In this document: one piece after another, positions 27,581-37,678 of the stretch
Position numbering within the stretch: the first letter of the stretch is position 1
Layout of the letters: every line of letters starts with the position of its first letter
Assembly: GCF_027213645.1 (NCBI RefSeq)
Contig: NZ_JAPWGL010000003.1
Location: forward strand, 62,001-126,000
Direction of reading: 5' to 3'
Length of the DNA stretch: 64,000 nucleotides
DNA from: Pedobacter rhodius
GTDB taxonomy: Bacteria > Bacteroidota > Bacteroidia > Sphingobacteriales > Sphingobacteriaceae
Made by a program: the position numbers and the translations under genes
Notes under the pieces: generated by a model
The model's input: only the letters and a program-made list of their open reading frames with translations
What the model was told of the DNA's origin: nothing
Database searches by the model: none

Positions 27581-30500
27581 ATGTTTAAAAGATTCATAGA
27601 AAGGCCGGTTCTATCAACGGTTATATCCATCATTATCGTTATTCTCGGTGTTTTAGGTTTAGCTACTTTACCGGTTTCGCAATACCCCGAAATTGCGCCT
27701 CCAACGGTGCAGGTTTCTACTTCATACCAGGGTGCAAATGCCGATGTGGTTATGAATAGCGTTGTTGTTCCGCTCGAAGAACAAATCAATGGTGTTGAAA
27801 ACATGACTTACATGACTTCAACAGCAAGTAACGATGGTACCGCAACCATTACCGTAAATTTTAAATTAGGTACTAACCCCGATTTGGCTGCCGTAAACGT
27901 TCAAAACCGGGTAGCCAGGGCAACAAGTTTATTGCCGGCAGAAGTAACAAAGTCGGGTGTAATTACAGCGAAAAGGCAAGCCAGTAATGTGTTAATTTTT
28001 GGTTTGTACAGCGATGATCCTTCCTATGACCAGAAGTTTTTACAGAATTATGCCAATATCAATATTATTCCTCAAATCAAGCGTATTAATGGTGTAGGTG
28101 ATGCCAGCGCATTCGGAACATTAGATTATACGATGCGTATCTGGTTGAAACCGGATGTGATGGCTACTTATGGCCTGGTACCTGCAGATATTAATACTGC
28201 TTTAGCCGACCAGAATGTGGAGGCAGCACCGGGTCAGTTTGGTGAGCAGGGTAACCAGGCTTTTCAGTATACCCTGAAATATACCGGCAGGTTAAAAGAC
28301 GAGGCGCAATTTGGAAACATCATCATTAAATCAGATGCCAGCGGTCAGATTCTTCGTTTAAAAGATATTGCAAGGATTGAATTAGGTGCGCAGAGTTATG
28401 CAAGTTCGGTTAAATTTAATGGTAAACAGGCTTTAGGTATTGCGATTAACCAAACTGCCGGTTCAAATGCCAAAGAGGTAATTGAAAATTCGATTAAAAC
28501 TTTAGATGAAGCACAGAAATCTTTTCCAAAAGGTGTGCACTACTCAACGCTCGTAAACGTAAATGATTTCTTAGATGCATCAATTGAAAAGGTGATCCAC
28601 ACCTTAATCGAAGCATTTATCCTGGTTTTCTTAGTGGTATTTATTTTCCTTCAGGATTTCCGTTCAACGTTAATTCCGGCGATAAGTGTTCCGGTAGCGA
28701 TTATTGGTACCTTCTTCTTCCTGAGTTTATTCGGCTTTACCATCAACTTATTAACTTTATTTGCCCTTGTACTTGCCATTGGTATTGTAGTGGATGATGC
28801 GATTGTGGTTGTAGAGGCTGTCCATGCCAAATTAGATGAAGGCTACACCGATGCCAGAAAAGCTACGATTGATGCAATGGATGACATCAGCGGTGCGATT
28901 ATTTCAATCACCTTGGTAATGGCTGCCGTATTTATCCCGGTGAGTTTTATCCAGGGTTCATCAGGTGTATTTTATAAACAGTTTGGTTTAACGCTGGCAA
29001 TTTCAATTATCCTGTCGGCGATTAACGCATTGACTTTAAGTCCGGCGTTATGTGCCTTATTTTTAAAGCCACATACTGAAGATCACGAGAAAAAGAAGAA
29101 TTTCCTAAATCGTTTCTACGATGCTTTCAATACTTCATTTGATGCGGTGACCGGAAAATATAAAAAATCGGTTGGCTTCCTTTCCCGTAATAAATGGATG
29201 GTTGGATTGGGTATTGCATTCTTCACAATAGTTTTGGTTTGGACGATGAATACCACACCAAAAGGCTTCGTACCCAATGAGGATTTAGGAACCATATACT
29301 CTGACATTTCCTTACCTGCAGGAACATCTCAGGAAGAAACGAATGTAGTTATTTCCAAGATTGACAGTGTTGCGCACGGTATTCCTGAAATTAAAAATAC
29401 ATTAAGAGTTGTAGGCCGTAGCCTTATCAGTGGTACAGGTAGTTCTTACGGTATGGTAATTTCCCGGTTATCTCCTTGGGATGAACGTAAACGTGATGTA
29501 AAAGCGATTATCGGAGAGCTCTTTGCTAAAACGGCTAACATCAAAGGGGCTAAAATTATATTCTTTGCGCCCCCTACCATTCAGGGTTTTGGTACAAGTG
29601 GTGGTTTTGAGTTTCAGTTACAGGATAAAACCGGTGGCGATATTAATAAATTCAATGAAATCGGCAATGGATTTTTAGCGGCGCTGAGTAAACGTCCGGA
29701 AATTCAGTACGCTTCAACTTCATTTAACCCAAACTTCCCGCAATATCAAATTGATGTAAATGTGGCAAAAGTTAAACAGGCCGGTTTAACCGTGGCCGAT
29801 GTTTTAGGTGTAATGCAAGGTTATTATGGTGGTGTTTATGCATCAAACTTTAATAAATTTGGTAAACAGTTCAGGGTTATGTACCAGGCCGATGCGCAAT
29901 ATCGTGCCAATGAACAAACGTTAACCCGAATTTTTGTTAGAAATGGTTCTGGCCAGATGGCACCTGTTTCTGAATTTATTACCTTAACCAAAGTTTATGG
30001 TCCGCAGGCAATTTCGCGTTTCAACTTATTCACGTCGATTGCAATAACCGGTAACCCGAATGCAGGTTATAGTTCCGGAGATGCATTAAAAGCAGTACAG
30101 GAAGTTGCTGCAGAAAGTTTGCCTTCAGGATATGGTTATGAATTCTCAGGTTTATCCCGCGAGGAAATGAGTAGCGGTAGCGAAACCGTTTTAATCTTTC
30201 TACTTTGTGTAATCTTCGTTTATTTCTTACTGGCGGCACAATACGAAAGTTATATCTTGCCACTAGCCGTATTAATATCATTACCAATTGGTTTAGCCGG
30301 CGTATTCGTTTTCGATAAAATTTTCGGTGTGGATAACAACATCTACACGCAGATCACACTGATTATGCTTGTTGGTTTACTGGCCAAAAATGCGATTCTG
30401 ATTGTAGAATATGCTGTTGACAGGCGACGAAAAGGAATGAGCATTGTAAATGCGGCTATAGATGGGGCTACGGCTCGTTTACGCCCGATTTTAATGACTT

Positions 30501-30760
30501 CTTTTGCCTTTATTCTGGGCTTACTGCCTTTGATGTTATCATCAGGTGTTGGTGCATCAGGAAATAAATCCATTGGTACAGGTGCCGTTGGCGGAATGTT
30601 AATAGGTACATTATTCGGCGTATTTGTAATTCCTTCATTGTTTATCATCTTCCAAAATCTTCAGGAAAAAATAAGCAATAAATCTCCTTTTGATGAGGGC
30701 ATTGAAAAAGAACAAACACCTGAAGAGTACGAATTAGCAACAGCTAAAAGTAAACACTAA
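27581..30760 (+). CDS. RND multidrug efflux pump (AcrB/HAE-1 family)
   Basis: 1059 residues, standard for HAE-1 pumps. N-terminal FIERPVLSTVISIIIVILG, a first periplasmic domain, helices TM2-6 including GIVVDDAIVVVEAV with the proton-relay aspartates, a second periplasmic domain, and the final helices (LVGLLAKNAILIVEYAV). It exports hydrophobic drugs or envelope compounds using the proton gradient. Substrates cannot be read from the sequence. Confidence 0.97.
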   Translation: MFKRFIERPVLSTVISIIIVILGVLGLATLPVSQYPEIAPPTVQVSTSYQGANADVVMNSVVVPLEEQINGVENMTYMTSTASNDGTATITVNFKLGTNPDLAAVNVQNRVARATSLLPAEVTKSGVITAKRQASNVLIFGLYSDDPSYDQKFLQNYANINIIPQIKRINGVGDASAFGTLDYTMRIWLKPDVMATYGLVPADINTALADQNVEAAPGQFGEQGNQAFQYTLKYTGRLKDEAQFGNIIIKSDASGQILRLKDIARIELGAQSYASSVKFNGKQALGIAINQTAGSNAKEVIENSIKTLDEAQKSFPKGVHYSTLVNVNDFLDASIEKVIHTLIEAFILVFLVVFIFLQDFRSTLIPAISVPVAIIGTFFFLSLFGFTINLLTLFALVLAIGIVVDDAIVVVEAVHAKLDEGYTDARKATIDAMDDISGAIISITLVMAAVFIPVSFIQGSSGVFYKQFGLTLAISIILSAINALTLSPALCALFLKPHTEDHEKKKNFLNRFYDAFNTSFDAVTGKYKKSVGFLSRNKWMVGLGIAFFTIVLVWTMNTTPKGFVPNEDLGTIYSDISLPAGTSQEETNVVISKIDSVAHGIPEIKNTLRVVGRSLISGTGSSYGMVISRLSPWDERKRDVKAIIGELFAKTANIKGAKIIFFAPPTIQGFGTSGGFEFQLQDKTGGDINKFNEIGNGFLAALSKRPEIQYASTSFNPNFPQYQIDVNVAKVKQAGLTVADVLGVMQGYYGGVYASNFNKFGKQFRVMYQADAQYRANEQTLTRIFVRNGSGQMAPVSEFITLTKVYGPQAISRFNLFTSIAITGNPNAGYSSGDALKAVQEVAAESLPSGYGYEFSGLSREEMSSGSETVLIFLLCVIFVYFLLAAQYESYILPLAVLISLPIGLAGVFVFDKIFGVDNNIYTQITLIMLVGLLAKNAILIVEYAVDRRRKGMSIVNAAIDGATARLRPILMTSFAFILGLLPLMLSSGVGASGNKSIGTGAVGGMLIGTLFGVFVIPSLFIIFQNLQEKISNKSPFDEGIEKEQTPEEYELATAKSKH

Positions 30761-30772
30761 TTTAAACAGACC

Positions 30773-32173
30773 ATGAAATTAAAATCTAGATATTCAATTT
30801 TAATCGGTTTTGCCATTCTTACTTTGAGTGCCTGCGTAACTAAAAAATACACACGCCCGGAAGCTGGAAGTTCAGGTTTATACCGGGATAATAACACAAC
30901 AGACACGACAACTATGGCAGATCTGCCATGGAAAAGTTTATTTTCTGATACTACGTTGCAATCGCTGATCCAGCAAGGGATAAATCAAAACTTAGATTTG
31001 AAACAGGCCATTGAACGCATTAAAATTTCTGAGGCAACTTTGCGTCAGAGCCGCGCCGCATTTTTGCCAAGTTTACAGGCAGATGTTTCTGTTACCGATA
31101 ACAAATCAGCAGCAGCGGCACAAAATTTTCCGGCAGGAATTAACATTAATTTAGAAACCCAAACTTATAAAGCCGGATTAAGTACGGCTTGGGAAGCAGA
31201 CATCTGGGGCAAATTAAGCAGTGCTAAACGTGCGGCTTATGCAACTTTACTGCAAACAGATGCTGCAAAACGCGCTGTTCAAACGCAGTTGATTGCAACA
31301 ATTGCGACAAGCTATTATACTTTGTTAGCGTTAGATAAACAATTAGCTATAACTGAACAAACCATTGAAATCCGGATTAAGGATGTTGAAACGATGAAAG
31401 CCTTAAAAGAAGGTGCAATTGTAAATGGTGCAGCTGTTGTACAAAGTGAAGCAAATTTGTATGCTGCACAGGTTACCTTACCCGATTTAAAAAGAAGTAT
31501 AAAAGAAGCAGAAAATGCGTTAAGCATTGTTTTGGCCAAAGCACCAGGTCCGATTAACCGCACAAATTTAGACCAGCAAGTACCATACACAAATTTACAA
31601 ACAGGCGTTTCTGCGCAGCTTTTACAAAATCGCCCCGATGTTATTGCGGCTGAATTTGGCTTCCGATCGGCATTTGAAAATACCAATGTGGCAAAGACTT
31701 ACTTTTACCCGTCTTTAACTTTAACTGCTTCCGGTGGATTAACAAGTTTGCAGTTAAGCAATTTTTTCGATAAGTCTATTTTTTATAATCTAGTCGGCGG
31801 TTTAACCCAGCCTATTTTTGCAAAAGGCGCTAATAAAGCGCGTTTAACGACAGCTCAGGCAAATCAACAAATCGCATTTTATACTTTTCAGCAAACACTT
31901 TTAACCGGCGGTCAAGAAGTGTCGAATGCTTTATATGCATATCAAACGGCTGCCGAAAAAGAAGAAACCCGGGCAAAACAAATTGCTTCCCTAACTAAAG
32001 CCGTAGATTATACCAAAGAATTATTGCGCTATAGTTCGGCAACAAATTACACTGATGTTTTAACTTCAGAACAAAGCCTGTTAACTGCTCAGTTAAGTGG
32101 CATTAACGACAGATTACAAAAACTACAATCCATTGTTGAATTATACCGTGCTTTAGGCGGTGGCTGGAAATAA
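30773..32173 (+). CDS. Outer-membrane efflux channel lipoprotein (OprM/NodT type)
   Basis: 466 residues. Lipobox LSAC (Cys21), then two repeated outer-membrane-efflux domains of coiled helices and strands (about 50-245 and 260-460; typical SALRAAYATLLQTDAAKRAV-like helix and RPDVIAAEFGF). It completes the tripartite pump, 12 bases after the RND gene. Confidence 0.95.
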   Translation: MKLKSRYSILIGFAILTLSACVTKKYTRPEAGSSGLYRDNNTTDTTTMADLPWKSLFSDTTLQSLIQQGINQNLDLKQAIERIKISEATLRQSRAAFLPSLQADVSVTDNKSAAAAQNFPAGININLETQTYKAGLSTAWEADIWGKLSSAKRAAYATLLQTDAAKRAVQTQLIATIATSYYTLLALDKQLAITEQTIEIRIKDVETMKALKEGAIVNGAAVVQSEANLYAAQVTLPDLKRSIKEAENALSIVLAKAPGPINRTNLDQQVPYTNLQTGVSAQLLQNRPDVIAAEFGFRSAFENTNVAKTYFYPSLTLTASGGLTSLQLSNFFDKSIFYNLVGGLTQPIFAKGANKARLTTAQANQQIAFYTFQQTLLTGGQEVSNALYAYQTAAEKEETRAKQIASLTKAVDYTKELLRYSSATNYTDVLTSEQSLLTAQLSGINDRLQKLQSIVELYRALGGGWK

Positions 32174-32198
32174 GGTAAATAATTATTTATTAACAGAT

Positions 32199-32230
32199 AA
32201 AAGCATTCTGAAATTCAGGATGCTTTTTTT
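32199..32230 (+). terminator. Terminator of the RND operon
   Basis: AGCATTCTGA and TCAGGATGCT pair around AAT with one G-T pair and are followed by seven or more T. Confidence 0.88.
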
Positions 32231-32487
32231 GTTTTGCTATGTACCGAAATCTAACATGGAAATTTTTAACCTGTGTTTTTGTGACAAACCGAATTAAAAC
32301 AGTTGCTACAGAATCTTCGAAGACACGAAAATTTTATTTATTTTGAACGGTATTTCGATGGTGAGCACTATAGCGCTTGTTGATTTTTTTTATTCCTATT
32401 TCAGCTACTTCTTTTGATGTAACCTTAAAATATTGTAAGTTTAAAGTTTTTTAAGCGCTTAGCTTTTAAAAAATTTTAACTCATCAA
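32231..32487. other. Upstream region of the SNF2 helicase gene
   Basis: No gene, RNA or repeat seen in this AT-rich stretch. Confidence 0.45.
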
Positions 32488-35379
32488 ATGTTACGCGTCG
32501 ATAGCTCTAAAAACTGTAAAGTTGTGTACTCCTTGTGCAAGCATGAGTATTTAGGCTATTTAATTGAACCTCATGTGGTTCAGCTTAATCCGCAAGGCGA
32601 TTTCTCATTTACCTATCAAAGAATTTTCACACATACCGCTGAAGAGTTTAATGCTTGTATGAGTGAAATTGATTATAAGCTGATTAAAATATTAGATGAT
32701 ATTGAACAGGATTCACTTATCAAAAAACATTACAAAAAATTAATCAGGCCTACCGAATTTTTCACCAAAATTTTTGACGACAAGTTCTATGAAACGGTTC
32801 GCCCGAAAATTGAAAAAAAGCTTGCCGAAGCTTTGGAGCTGTTAAAAGTTAAGGATGAACTTTATTTAATGGATAAAGATGGCTGGCCGGTAGAACGTAA
32901 AATTGAATTAGCCGCTGAACCCGCTTCTATACTTTTTCACTTCCGGAGGAACGAAACGGAAACACGTTATTTCCCGACAATCAAATATCAGAATTTGCGC
33001 ATCGAATTTATGTTTAAAGAAGCGCAAATCATCAGCAATAAACCAGCCTGGCTGTTATTGAACGATGTTTTATATTTTTTTGACCAGGATATTGAAGGCA
33101 AAAAGTTACAGCCTTTTTTAGCTAAGCGCTATATCGCGATACCTAAATCCACGGAAGCTGCTTATTTCGAGAAATTTGTGGCGCCCTTAATTGAGAAACA
33201 TCATGTTTATGCTGAAGGTTTTGAAATCAGAACGGAGCAATATGAAGCAGTACCGGTTTTAAAAGTTCTTTATGTAGATGGAGGCGTATCACAAATACAA
33301 CTTTATTTCAAATATGGTGAATATATTTTCCCGGTAGAAAATGCCCATAAGGTTACCGTCCGGTTAGAAAAAACAGCAGATAACTACATATTTCATAGAA
33401 TTAAACGTTCTGCCGATTGGGAGAAAAAACAATTCAGTTTGCTATTATCACTCGGCTTAAAAAAAACAAGCGCATTATTTAGCCACCTGGAAGTTATTTC
33501 CGCAGATGAAAATCCAAGTTATGCGGCCATTAACTGGGTAAATGAACACATTGAAATTTTGGAAGCTTCTGGTTTTGAAATTGAGCAGGCAACCGGGCAA
33601 AAACGTTTTGTTTTTGGTGCAAGTAAAATCGACCTTGAAGTTAAAGAAGGAAATGATTGGTTCGATATTAACGCTGTTGTATGGTTTGGTAAATACCAGA
33701 TACCGTTTTTATCGTTAAAACAACACATCCTCCATAAAAGGAGAGAATTCACCTTACCTGATGGCGAAGTAGCCATTATTCCTGATAAATGGTTCACTCA
33801 ATATGGCAGCTTATTCAGCCTGGCCGAGGCGGGTAAAACACTGAAACTAAAGAAACACCACATCGGCTTAATTAATGATTTGGCCGAAGATAGCCTGGCA
33901 AATATAACCTTAGAACGTAAATTACAGCGTTTGAGCAATTTTGAGGATATTGCCGATATGCAGATGCCGGTTCATTTTAAAGGCAACTTACGCGATTATC
34001 AAAAAGCCGGTTACAACTGGTTCAGTTTTCTGCGTGAATATAATTTCGGTGGCTGTTTGGCCGATGATATGGGTTTGGGTAAAACCATTCAAACGCTTGC
34101 AATGCTGCAAAAAGTTAAGGAAGATGACCAGCTTATTGCTACGCAAACCACATCGTTAATTATTATGCCAACGTCGCTGATTTATAACTGGTTAACTGAG
34201 GCAAAAAAATTCACCCCGAAGCTTAAAATACTGGCACATACCGGCACAAACAGAAATAAAGATGTAGCCAACTTTGCCAATTATGATATTGTTATTACCA
34301 CCTACGGCGTTACCAGGGTTGATATCGATGAGTTAAATAATTTTTATTTCAACTATGTGATTTTAGATGAAAGCCAAAACATAAAAAATCCTTCATCAAA
34401 ATCTTTTAAAGCAGTTAGGGCGTTGAAATCACGGCACAGATTAATTTTGAGCGGTACGCCGGTCGAAAATTCTGTTGGCGATTTATGGTCGCAGTTAACC
34501 TTTTTAAATCCGGGTTTGCTGGGCACACAAGCCTTTTTTTACGACGAGTACGTTCAGGCCATTGAGAAGAAAAAAGATGAGGAGAAAGCCCGTAAACTTC
34601 AGTCGATAATAAAACCCTTTGTGCTTCGCCGGACAAAAGAACAGGTTGCATCTGAATTGCCGCCAAAAACCGAGCAGGTAATTTACTGCGACATGAGTGA
34701 AGACCAGGCTGCGTATTATGAAAAAACAAAATCTGCCTATCGTAACGATTTGTTGCAAAGCATGGATGATGGCACGTTTGCGCAAAAGCAGGTTCAGCTC
34801 TTACAGGGTTTAACAGCTTTGCGCCAGTTGGCAAATCACCCGTTCATGATTGATGCCGAATACCTTTCTGATTCAGGGAAATTTGAAAATGTTATCCATA
34901 CATTAGATAACGTACTTAAAGGCGGTCATAAAGTTTTAGTGTTTTCCCAATTTGTTAAACACCTCGATATTTTCAAAAAACATTTCGAAGCTGAACATAT
35001 TCCTTTTGCTTATTTAGATGGCGCCACCAGAAATCGCGGCGAAATTGTGTCCGAATTTCAGCAGAATGAAGATTTGAAGGTTTTCTTAATTTCTATAAAA
35101 GCCGGCGGGGTCGGCTTAAATTTAACACAGGCCGACTATGTTTTTATTTTAGACCCCTGGTGGAACCCGGCTGTTGAGCAGCAAGCGATTGACAGGACGC
35201 ACCGTATTGGTCAGGATAAAAAAGTTTTCATCTATAAATTTATTGCTAAAGATACCGTTGAAGAAAAAATCCTTGCCCTGCAAAAGCGCAAAAAATCACT
35301 TGCAAATTCCTTAATCACGACTGAAGAAAGTTTCTTTAAATCGTTAAGTAAGGAAGATATCCGAGATATTTTGAATTAA
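32488..35379 (+). CDS. SNF2-family DEAD-box-like helicase/translocase
   Basis: 963 residues. The N-terminal ~500 residues are poorly conserved and probably a SNF2-associated region. The motor begins near 505: motif I DDMGLGKTIQ, motif II LDESQNIKN (DESQ instead of DEAH), motif III LSGTPVEN, motif V/VI SIKAGGVGLNLTQAD and DRTHRIGQ. RapA-like and other bacterial SNF2 proteins move on DNA to displace proteins or help transcription recycling. No methylase or nuclease gene lies beside it, so it looks like a stand-alone enzyme and not part of a defence island. Confidence 0.93.
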   Translation: MLRVDSSKNCKVVYSLCKHEYLGYLIEPHVVQLNPQGDFSFTYQRIFTHTAEEFNACMSEIDYKLIKILDDIEQDSLIKKHYKKLIRPTEFFTKIFDDKFYETVRPKIEKKLAEALELLKVKDELYLMDKDGWPVERKIELAAEPASILFHFRRNETETRYFPTIKYQNLRIEFMFKEAQIISNKPAWLLLNDVLYFFDQDIEGKKLQPFLAKRYIAIPKSTEAAYFEKFVAPLIEKHHVYAEGFEIRTEQYEAVPVLKVLYVDGGVSQIQLYFKYGEYIFPVENAHKVTVRLEKTADNYIFHRIKRSADWEKKQFSLLLSLGLKKTSALFSHLEVISADENPSYAAINWVNEHIEILEASGFEIEQATGQKRFVFGASKIDLEVKEGNDWFDINAVVWFGKYQIPFLSLKQHILHKRREFTLPDGEVAIIPDKWFTQYGSLFSLAEAGKTLKLKKHHIGLINDLAEDSLANITLERKLQRLSNFEDIADMQMPVHFKGNLRDYQKAGYNWFSFLREYNFGGCLADDMGLGKTIQTLAMLQKVKEDDQLIATQTTSLIIMPTSLIYNWLTEAKKFTPKLKILAHTGTNRNKDVANFANYDIVITTYGVTRVDIDELNNFYFNYVILDESQNIKNPSSKSFKAVRALKSRHRLILSGTPVENSVGDLWSQLTFLNPGLLGTQAFFYDEYVQAIEKKKDEEKARKLQSIIKPFVLRRTKEQVASELPPKTEQVIYCDMSEDQAAYYEKTKSAYRNDLLQSMDDGTFAQKQVQLLQGLTALRQLANHPFMIDAEYLSDSGKFENVIHTLDNVLKGGHKVLVFSQFVKHLDIFKKHFEAEHIPFAYLDGATRNRGEIVSEFQQNEDLKVFLISIKAGGVGLNLTQADYVFILDPWWNPAVEQQAIDRTHRIGQDKKVFIYKFIAKDTVEEKILALQKRKKSLANSLITTEESFFKSLSKEDIRDILN

Positions 35380-35390
35380 GTATCCTGTAG

Positions 35391-35727
35391 TCACCCGTTA
35401 TCTCGATCCGATAGCTATCGGATGAAACGCAGTGGAACGCCTGCCTGCCTGCGGAAGGCAGGGAGATATCTATACGGAGATATCTATATTAAAAGATTTC
35501 TCGACTACGTTGCACTCCGCTACCATTGACAGGTTCAAATAAAAGATCGTCTTCTCGACTGGAGTGAAACGGAATGGAGAGATCTTTGAATCAAGTATTG
35601 AAATGAAATTAAAAAGATTTCTCCGCTGCGGTCGAAATGACGACGCTTCGAGGAGATTATCGCCTTTAAATTCTCCTGTCATTTATATCGATTTTTATGA
35701 AATAAATTACACCTCGAAATGACGACA
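35391..35727. repeat. Dispersed intergenic repeat, copy 2, with extra hairpins
   Basis: Shares the blocks of 22603-22801 (TCTCGATCCGATAGCTA, AAAAGATTTCTCG, CCATTGACAG, GATTTTTATGAAATAAATTA, CTCGAAATGAC). It also has CCTGCCTGCCTGCGGAAGGC, which folds on itself, and a direct repeat GGAGATATCTATA (35462 and 35476). Remainder of the gap to 35813 holds the next gene's promoter region. Confidence 0.85.
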
Positions 35728-35813
35728 ACCTTATTAAGTAAACAATATAAATTTCTTTTCAAAACTCATTCCTTCCTAACTTGTTATACTATTGAATATA
35801 AATTTCTATTATC

Positions 35814-36131
35814 ATGACAAACGAAGATTTAAATACCACGATAAATAATATTAAAGAAGCATGGAATTATCCTGAGCTTTACAACAATGTATCTCGTTCT
35901 GAGCGTTGGTTATCTGGTGCAGCCGGAACGTATTTACTTTACAAAGGTATAACAGGGTTATTCTCTCACCCGGTAATTGGTTTAACAGGCGCCGCAATTG
36001 GTGCAGGTTTATTATACAGAGGTATAACTGGTTATTGTCCTGTTCGCGATATCTCTGAACAACAAAAAGAAAGCATAGCTCCTGATGAAGTTATTGTAAC
36101 AGAAACTTATGTTGTAGATGATTTGGCGTAA
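35814..36131 (+). CDS. Small membrane protein with DUF2892 (YgaP-like TM) motif
   Basis: 105 residues. Two close membrane segments (about 32-50 and 55-70) with Gly-rich GTYLLYKGITG and GLLYRGITGYCPV, the typical DUF2892 signature of an inner-membrane hairpin. Cytosolic tails on both sides. Often found with stress or SRPBCC-type genes; here it is alone. Function unknown. Confidence 0.85.
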   Translation: MTNEDLNTTINNIKEAWNYPELYNNVSRSERWLSGAAGTYLLYKGITGLFSHPVIGLTGAAIGAGLLYRGITGYCPVRDISEQQKESIAPDEVIVTETYVVDDLA

Positions 36132-36197
36132 TAAATTGAATACTATTATTTTCATTTATTAATAAATCGATTAACTTTAACCAGTTAATCAGTAATT

Positions 36198-36980
36198 ATG
36201 AGCAAATACGCATTATTATTTATCCCGGCATTTTTTTCAATGCAGGCAATGGCACAAGATAAAAAGATAGATCCGGCCAAAGATCCAAAAACAACAGAAG
36301 TTTGGGAACCGGTTCCAAAGGTGGTTACTCCGGGCAACTTACCTCAGGAAGCCCCTTCTGATGCAATAATCTTGTTTAACGGCAGAAATTTAGATGCATG
36401 GCATTCTGTAAAAGATGCAACTAAACCTGCAGCATGGACAATCGACGATGGTTTTTTCACCGTTAAAAAAGGTACAGGTAATATCGAAACGAATAAAAAG
36501 TTTACCGATTACCAATTACATATGGAATGGAAAATTCCTGCAAATATTACCGGCGAAGGTCAGGCACGCGGTAATAGCGGTGTATTTTTAGCATCAACGG
36601 GCGGTGGCGATGATGGTTACGAAATCCAGATTATGGACGCTTATAACAACAAAACTTATGTTAACGGCCAAACCGGAAGTGTTTACAAACAAGCCATTCC
36701 TTTAGCCAACGCAAATAAAAAACCTGGCGAGTGGCAATACTATGATATTATTTGGAATGCACCGCGTTTTAATGAGGATGGCAGCTTGCTAAAACCGGCC
36801 AGTGTTACCTTATTTTTAAACGGTGTGTTGCTTCAAAATGGTTTTGTTTTGAAAGGTGAAACAAGATACATCGGCGCACCACAATATAAAAAACATGGTC
36901 CTTCGTCAATCAAGCTTCAAGATCATGGCGACCCAAGTCCGGCGATAAGCTTTAGAAACATTTGGGTTAGAGAACTTTAA
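36198..36980 (+). CDS. DUF1080 (3-keto-disaccharide hydrolase-type) secreted protein
   Basis: 260 residues with a signal peptide (MAQ cleavage near residue 20). One lectin-like beta-sandwich domain from about 50 to the end: IILFNGRNLDAWH, a GNSGVFL loop, DGYEIQIMDAYNN and SFRNIWVREL are the standard DUF1080 landmarks. Members hydrolyse 3-keto-glycosides or bind sugars. No other sugar-catabolism gene is near. Confidence 0.92.
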   Translation: MSKYALLFIPAFFSMQAMAQDKKIDPAKDPKTTEVWEPVPKVVTPGNLPQEAPSDAIILFNGRNLDAWHSVKDATKPAAWTIDDGFFTVKKGTGNIETNKKFTDYQLHMEWKIPANITGEGQARGNSGVFLASTGGGDDGYEIQIMDAYNNKTYVNGQTGSVYKQAIPLANANKKPGEWQYYDIIWNAPRFNEDGSLLKPASVTLFLNGVLLQNGFVLKGETRYIGAPQYKKHGPSSIKLQDHGDPSPAISFRNIWVREL

Positions 36981-37000
36981 AAATATAAAACTATATTTTA

Positions 37001-37035
37001 AAATCCTGCGACTTAAAAATCGCGGGATTTTTTGT
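37001..37035 (+). terminator. Terminator after the DUF1080 gene
   Basis: AAATCCTGCGA pairs with TCGCGGGATTT (one G-T pair, eight-base loop) followed by T-rich sequence. Confidence 0.82.
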
Positions 37036-37081
37036 TTTAATAATAATTTGCTGCATAATTGTATTATCCAAGCAGTTAATT

Positions 37082-37675
37082 ATGAATAAAGGTAGGTTAG
37101 AAGCATTTAGCGATGGAGTTTTCGCGATTATAATTACCATTATGGTTTTAGAAATCAAAGTACCGGAAGGAGAAAATCTGATGACTCTAAAACCTTTAAT
37201 TCCGAAGTTTATCAGCTATGTTTTGAGTTTCACATATGTGGGTATTTATTGGAATAACCACCATCATTTAATGCATGCTGTAAAAAAAATAAGCGGACAA
37301 ATGATGTGGGCAAACCTTAATCTTTTATTCTGGCTATCGCTGTTTCCCGTTACTGCCGGCTGGATGGGTGAAAATCACTTTGCTTTATGGCCGGTTGTTG
37401 TTTATGGCATAGTTTTATTCTTAGCGGCACTGGCGTACCTTTTATTAGTTATTGTTATAAAGAAAACAGAAGGTGAACATTCTTTAATTGTACAGGCAAT
37501 TGGCAATGACAGCAAAGGAAAAATCTCCCTGGTTTTTTATGTTCTGGGTGCCGGTTTAGCCTTTATTAGTCCCTGGGTTGGTGCAAGTATGTATGTTGTA
37601 GTTGCCTGTATTTGGTTTATTCCCGACAGAAGAATTGAACATGCAATTCATCAAACATTAGAAGAAAAAAATTAA
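37082..37675 (+). CDS. TMEM175-family potassium channel-like membrane protein
   Basis: 197 residues, six membrane helices. The first helix has RLEAFSDGVFAIIIT, the RxxxFSD signature of bacterial TMEM175 (DUF1211) channels, which pass potassium without a classic selectivity filter. The stop is three bases from that of the facing aat gene. Physiological role is inferred from family. Confidence 0.92.
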   Translation: MNKGRLEAFSDGVFAIIITIMVLEIKVPEGENLMTLKPLIPKFISYVLSFTYVGIYWNNHHHLMHAVKKISGQMMWANLNLLFWLSLFPVTAGWMGENHFALWPVVVYGIVLFLAALAYLLLVIVIKKTEGEHSLIVQAIGNDSKGKISLVFYVLGAGLAFISPWVGASMYVVVACIWFIPDRRIEHAIHQTLEEKN

Positions 37676-37678
37676 GAA

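Noticed and set aside
34415..34834. 139-codon frame on the minus strand inside the SNF2 gene
   Set aside because: Antisense to helicase motifs; no own features.
32488..35379. SNF2 helicase considered as part of a phage-defence island
   Set aside because: No nuclease, methylase, phospholipase or DUF-type partner is adjacent; neighbours are an efflux operon and repeats.
35391..35727. CRISPR-like array suspected from repeated words
   Set aside because: The repeats differ in length and spacing and there is no regular repeat-spacer unit.
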